This document shows positions 57,485 through 64,000 of a DNA stretch of 64,000 nt, piece after piece. This DNA is from Straminergon stramineum (taxonomy: Eukaryota > Streptophyta > Bryopsida > Hypnales > Calliergonaceae). Position numbers and translations under genes: made by a program. Below the pieces are notes generated by a model. It was not told the DNA's origin. It saw only the letters and a program-made list of their open reading frames with translations, and ran no database searches. The stretch's first letter is position 1. Each line of letters opens with the position of its first letter. Location: positions 14,882,501-14,946,500 of the forward strand of contig OY987268.1 of the NCBI GenBank assembly GCA_963920665.1, written 5' to 3'.

Positions 57485-58896
57485 GCAAGTCAAGCCAGCC
57501 CTTGTCAATTCAGAAATCGGGGTCTATCCAAGATTAGAGGTTGCTTGATGGGAAGAGATGAGATTTCAAAGGAACACCTAAGGCGCTGTTCTATGTGATC
57601 TCTGAGGCTGTCACTCTCACATTGCCATCTCCCATTTCCCTCACAAGCTCTCTTGCTGCGAATCATGCTTCTGAGTCTTGAGTTCTCTCCCCACCTAGCT
57701 CTTGAGAGTCAAGAGAAGGAGAAACGGAAAGGAGATTTGGTGAACTTGAGCTCTGACATAGAGTAAGCTCCAACTCTAGGGCAGAGAATCCTTGGCACAA
57801 TTTTATTGAGCACAATATGCACATCGCACTGCATTGTCACGAAATCTATACATTCCTTGATGAATATAATTTCAACAAGTGTCACCAGAAGCAAGTGGAA
57901 AGTAGTAAATTCGATAACAACAAGCTCCCACTCAACAATCAGAATTTCAACCTGGCCCTCTTGCAAAAACCTCATGAATTGAAGGATATCCAGGCAACTT
58001 AGAAAATGCCACTCTTGAAAATAAAAACAAGCTCCACAACCTCCACCAAATGTCTGCCGATCTGAGTCATGTCATAGAGAAACTCTATTGTATTCTCAAG
58101 AAAACCTCAAACACCTAATCATTACTTCTAGGTAACAAATTGCACATCTAGGTCCCATGATTATGCTCTTGCAACTTATTGTTGATTGGTATTGTTATCA
58201 CTTTGAGTTGTGGTGGCAATGTGAACTACAAGGTTACTGATTCAAGCAAGTTTTGAAGCTTTCCTTCTAAAACAAGTCATTGATAAGGCATTTGGTCTCA
58301 TTCATGAAGCACTTCCACGAGCACTATCGCAAGGATTTAAGGCCTTATTAATTTTTTGGTAGCACAATTCTCTTCTCATGCTTGGCATATAGTTCAAGCA
58401 AATAAAGACCATGCACAATGCCTTGACATGTTTTCTCCTCAGTTGCCAAAAATATGATGTACCAAGACTGGCATCTTGAAATCTACATGCATAATCACTG
58501 TCTCCTTTCTGCTTTTCCTTCTCTCCACTCTCAAGAGCTAGGTAGAGAGAGAACTCAAGACTGAGAAGCATGATTCACAACAAGAGAGCCTATGAGGGAA
58601 ATGAGAGCTGTGTACGAAATGGGAGATGGCAATGTGAGAGTGACACCCTCAGAGAACATATAAAACAATGCCTCAAGTGTTCCTTTGAAATCTTGCCTCT
58701 TCTTACTAGGCAACCTCCACTAGAAGAAACTTGCGTTGTTTTCAACAGAAACCAACTGATGAAGAAACTACATTTTTTGACAAAATGCAAAATTTTGCAT
58801 TAGTTGGTTTCTATTGAAACCAACGCAGGATTCTTCTAGTGCTCCGATCCTGGGTAGATCCCGATTTCAGAATTGACAAGGGCTAGCTTGACTTGC
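57485..58896. mobile_element. Foldback element with about 250-bp inverted arms
   Basis: The left arm 57485-57736 is the reverse complement of 58501-58896 at roughly 85% identity by eye, after removal of a 124-bp insertion in the right arm. Matching blocks include GTCACTCTCACATTGCCATC, TTTCAAAGGAACAC and GAATTGACAAGGGCT. The 760-bp spacer between arms shows no coding signature. It starts 17 bp after the CACTA element's right target copy. Confidence 0.88.
58718..58841. mobile_element. 124-bp CACTA-type MITE nested in the foldback arm
   Basis: The ends are CACTAGAAGAA and its complement, with arms of about 40 bp nearly fully complementary. It is flanked by the direct repeat CTC (58715-58717 and 58842-58844). 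The opposite foldback arm lacks it, which shows it inserted after the foldback formed. Confidence 0.92.
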
Positions 58897-58907
58897 CCAT
58901 TGTCTAG

Positions 58908-61900
58908 AAAAGGCGAGACATTAAACACACACCATTGAGCTATTATTGAGCCCAACTAGCTATGTGCATGTATGAGGTGAAGAATAAAGAGGAGTGGATC
59001 AAAGTGAACACTCCCAGTTACAAACCGTCAAAAGGAAGTGATGCAAACAAAGAGAGGCTTCATATGGCAAAGACGTTGCATAAGGTAAAATAGCCATTAT
59101 GGACCAAATGGGGGGTTTGCCCTCTAATCATTTATCAAATTTTCAATTTTTTTTCTAGAGAAAGTCCAATGATAGAAAAGGCGAGAGCATTTGAAACTAT
59201 ATTTTTTCGACAAAGTGTGAATTTGTTATGAATTTTTGAAGTGTTCAGCCCATCATAGTTTGTAGACTACCCCAAAATTGACAAAAACTGATCCTTAACA
59301 CTCATTTTACTCACCTATTGCGGTCACAATATTTTCTAATCTAGAAGACCTGAAAAAGGCACTTCCTGCAATGAACTAACACTAAAAACTGAAATTTCCT
59401 ATTGCGGTCACTAATTACTCCAGTTAGCTAAGACATTGAATGTGGCCCAAATCTCAAAAACTAAAAGAAAATTGTAATGGGCTCATTCTTAGGAGTCTGC
59501 AATGGATAAAAGGTTCGTAATGGGCCGTTTTATCTTATATTGCTTATGGTGAGGACGGCTTTAATGTTTTTGTGTTTTAGACAAAGAAAATTGTCTAAAT
59601 ATTACAATAAGAAACTCTCTAAATCAATAGGTCTAGGATTGATCTGAAAACAATAAATTAAAGAGGTTTATTGACTTACAGAGGATTAGCTATAAGGTGG
59701 AAGCACCCATAACTGTCAATATAAGCAATTAAAAATAGTTGGAGGCACCTTTTGCTAGAAAAAAATATTTTTGTAGTATTAGCAATTGAAAATCATGAAT
59801 TTTCAAAAAAAATTATAATTTTCGTATATGGCATGTATATTCTATCAATTTTCAAAGCCTTAACTCCCTAGTCCACTCAAAAGTATCACATAGGTGGACT
59901 TGAAATTGAAACCTAACAATTTCAATAGTCAACTAATCAACAATTTGTAAGGGGACATTTTAATGACATTTTACATGGACACTTCAATGAAAACCTAGGG
60001 ACATTTCTAGAGAATTCTACTATACATTAATGAGAATGGGGACGCTTTTGGGTGTTTCTACCTTAGTCATAACCTTTGTATTGTAGCCCAGTCTGGGACT
60101 GGTCTGACAACTTTGGCTTATAGAGGTTTATTGGTTTATAAAGAACCGACTTCGAGAGGTTCTACTACGTAATGTACGAATCTCTTTGAAAAAGTGAGCA
60201 GTTCTCTGGTCACTTTCATCAGCACATGGCCGGTTCACTGCAGTTGGAAATAGGGAGGGGCGGTGGTTTTGAGTCATGAGCTTAACCACATCTTTTGCAC
60301 AATCATGAGAGAGCTGCAAATCACCAGGACTTTACGTTCTTGATCTAGTTTGGAGGAGGGTTTAGGTCTGATAACCAACTGTTGAGCTTAAAGGCCCTCT
60401 CTGGTTCCGTAGGACGTAGCAAACTTAGGCAGCTGTTCTTTGAACCCGGCCGCCCATCATTCTGATCATTTAACAAGACAGAAAATAAACGAGAATTTAC
60501 CGCTTGATGCAATCAAAATGGCAGAGAATGGTATGCAAAATATATGTTACTTCTGTTCGCTAGCTAGCTCGTAATTGTCAATTGAGGAACTACTTGGGGA
60601 AAATTCACGATTTTTTTTTTCTTTTCAGCTTAGCCAGTATACAGGTGCAAGTATTTAGGGCTTTGTGTAGTTGAATGTCACAATTTTGGAGCTTTGAATC
60701 ACGCCGGCAGTATAAAGAGAATTATGACATTCCAGGAAGTATTTGATTGATATGAGTGATCTGACTGGCCTCCGTGGGCAAACTTTTTAAAGGCATAGAG
60801 GAGATTGAAAGCATGAATACTTGATTCTTTCTTCAGTTAGCGGACGGGTTCAAGATGTTATGAGCTCCTATGAAGAATGTTAGGTTCGAGCGTTCGGCAT
60901 TTACCACTAAAAACGGTAAGATGATCAGTACTTTTTCTAAGATCATTCAAAAAACCATATCAAGTTTCTGGTTTGGTAACTCAGAATGTGCATAGAATAA
61001 GTAATTCTTGCTACCATTGTTCATGACATAATTCTGTGCTGTGTGATATAGGAAGGAACTGCTCACTGAGCTGGACTTATTTCTGTTTGGGTTGTCGAGC
61101 CTCTTAAGCGCCAACATACTTAGTTATGCGAAGTACAGGCAAAGCTCCATAAGGTGTCTACAAATGTTCAATAGTTTCAATACGCACTGATTCAATTCCC
61201 GCACTGGGTTTTTAGATTAAAAATTGTAGTATTCATTAAGATGTCAAATTTTTAAGAAAAGTCTGACACATTTCCAGACACGCAATTGAGATTCATACGG
61301 TCAGTCCTACATAGCCTAGAGCTTTGTCACTCGGATATCACAATTTCGGAGTTTGAAACACGCCGTTTAATATGGTTTTACTTGTTTAAACCAATTATGA
61401 GATTCTACAAATGCATCATGAGTAAGAGGCAGGACATGATTTACAACATGAAACCAATTGCAACAGCTAGTCAAACACATGATCAATCCAAATTAAACCT
61501 GAAATATACTTGCTATATAGTCCAGTGGAGAGTACTGCCAAGAAACCTAACTATCCGAGGATTTTTTTTATTGCTTTGAAACCTGGTATTAGCCGAAAGT
61601 GCTTCTTGTATTGTTTCCCAAATTTTTGCTTTTAAAAAACTGGAAAACATTACGAAGCTCATGATCTCTGCCTGGGTAAAACTTGGAAAAGAATTGCGAC
61701 ATCTCTACCCTTCTTCACGGAGGTGGACACCTTCGCCTTCTCTTCTCTGCTAATAATGTACATCTCTGCAGCTTTGCTACAAAATTAATGTTTCTACAAA
61801 CCTAAATTGCTAACTAAGTTTGCATGTGCATGAAGGACAGACAAAAATTTCCATCGCAAATCTGACTCTTAAATACTCTATGATATTCAACATTATTCTA

Positions 61901-61937
61901 CACGTATACGGAAAAGGATTGTCTTCAGCTATGGTCT
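58908..61937. other. Spacer 3' of the GAPDH gene
   Basis: No gene recognised. From about 60000 the DNA is less AT-rich, but the frames there (60319-60128 minus, 61286-61579 plus) show no family signature. Two short similar segments containing ATGTCACAATTTTGGAG (60673) and ATATCACAATTTCGGAG (61335) repeat about 660 bp apart. Confidence 0.5.

Positions 61938-64000
<2,063 letters not shown>

Overview
This is nuclear DNA of a land plant. The evidence is spliced genes with GT-AG introns, plant-type families (CXIP4, a fibrillin/PAP12 protein, a DSE1/TANMEI WD40 protein, a DUF7806-like protein), AAACCCTA telo-box motifs, and plant mariner-like, Stowaway-like and CACTA elements. The long AT-rich spacers and the divergence of several proteins from flowering-plant relatives would suit a seed-free plant such as a bryophyte, lycophyte or fern. 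I cannot fix the species from sequence alone.

Genes in order: an Mpv17/PMP22 membrane protein (+, 2060-4004, five exons); CXIP4 with a CCHC knuckle and a charged repeat tail (-, 8465-6778, two exons); adenosine kinase (+, about 15505-20385, eleven exons, no visible start codon); an intronless DUF7806-like coiled-coil protein (+, 27583-29259); a DSE1/GNB1L WD40 protein (-, 33506-29820, thirteen exons); plastid fibrillin FBN10/PAP12 (+, 40166-43473, eleven exons); and a divergent glyceraldehyde-3-phosphate dehydrogenase that enters from the right edge (-, 63644-61938, 5' end outside the window). These are unrelated housekeeping or organelle genes, with no operon or pathway cluster. The DUF7806-like and DSE1 genes converge, with about 560 bp between their stop codons.

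The rest is AT-rich spacer full of transposon debris. It holds two decayed mariner-like transposase genes; a two-copy MITE family with TA target sites; a Stowaway-like element; a 3.2-kb non-autonomous CACTA element with an exact TTG target duplication; a 1.4-kb foldback element beside it that contains a 124-bp CACTA MITE with an exact CTC duplication; a 205-bp repeat present three times; and a set of elements bounded by TTAA whose ends begin CCC. The TTAA set is the most unusual item because TTAA plus CCC-type ends is the piggyBac pattern.

Other points of interest are the missing start of the otherwise intact adenosine kinase gene, a partial tandem duplication that supplies the present stop of the DUF7806-like gene, a changed phosphate-site motif in the GAPDH, and long perfect hairpins that could feed small RNAs. 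All gene models and repeat boundaries were worked out by eye; no alignment or database search was run.
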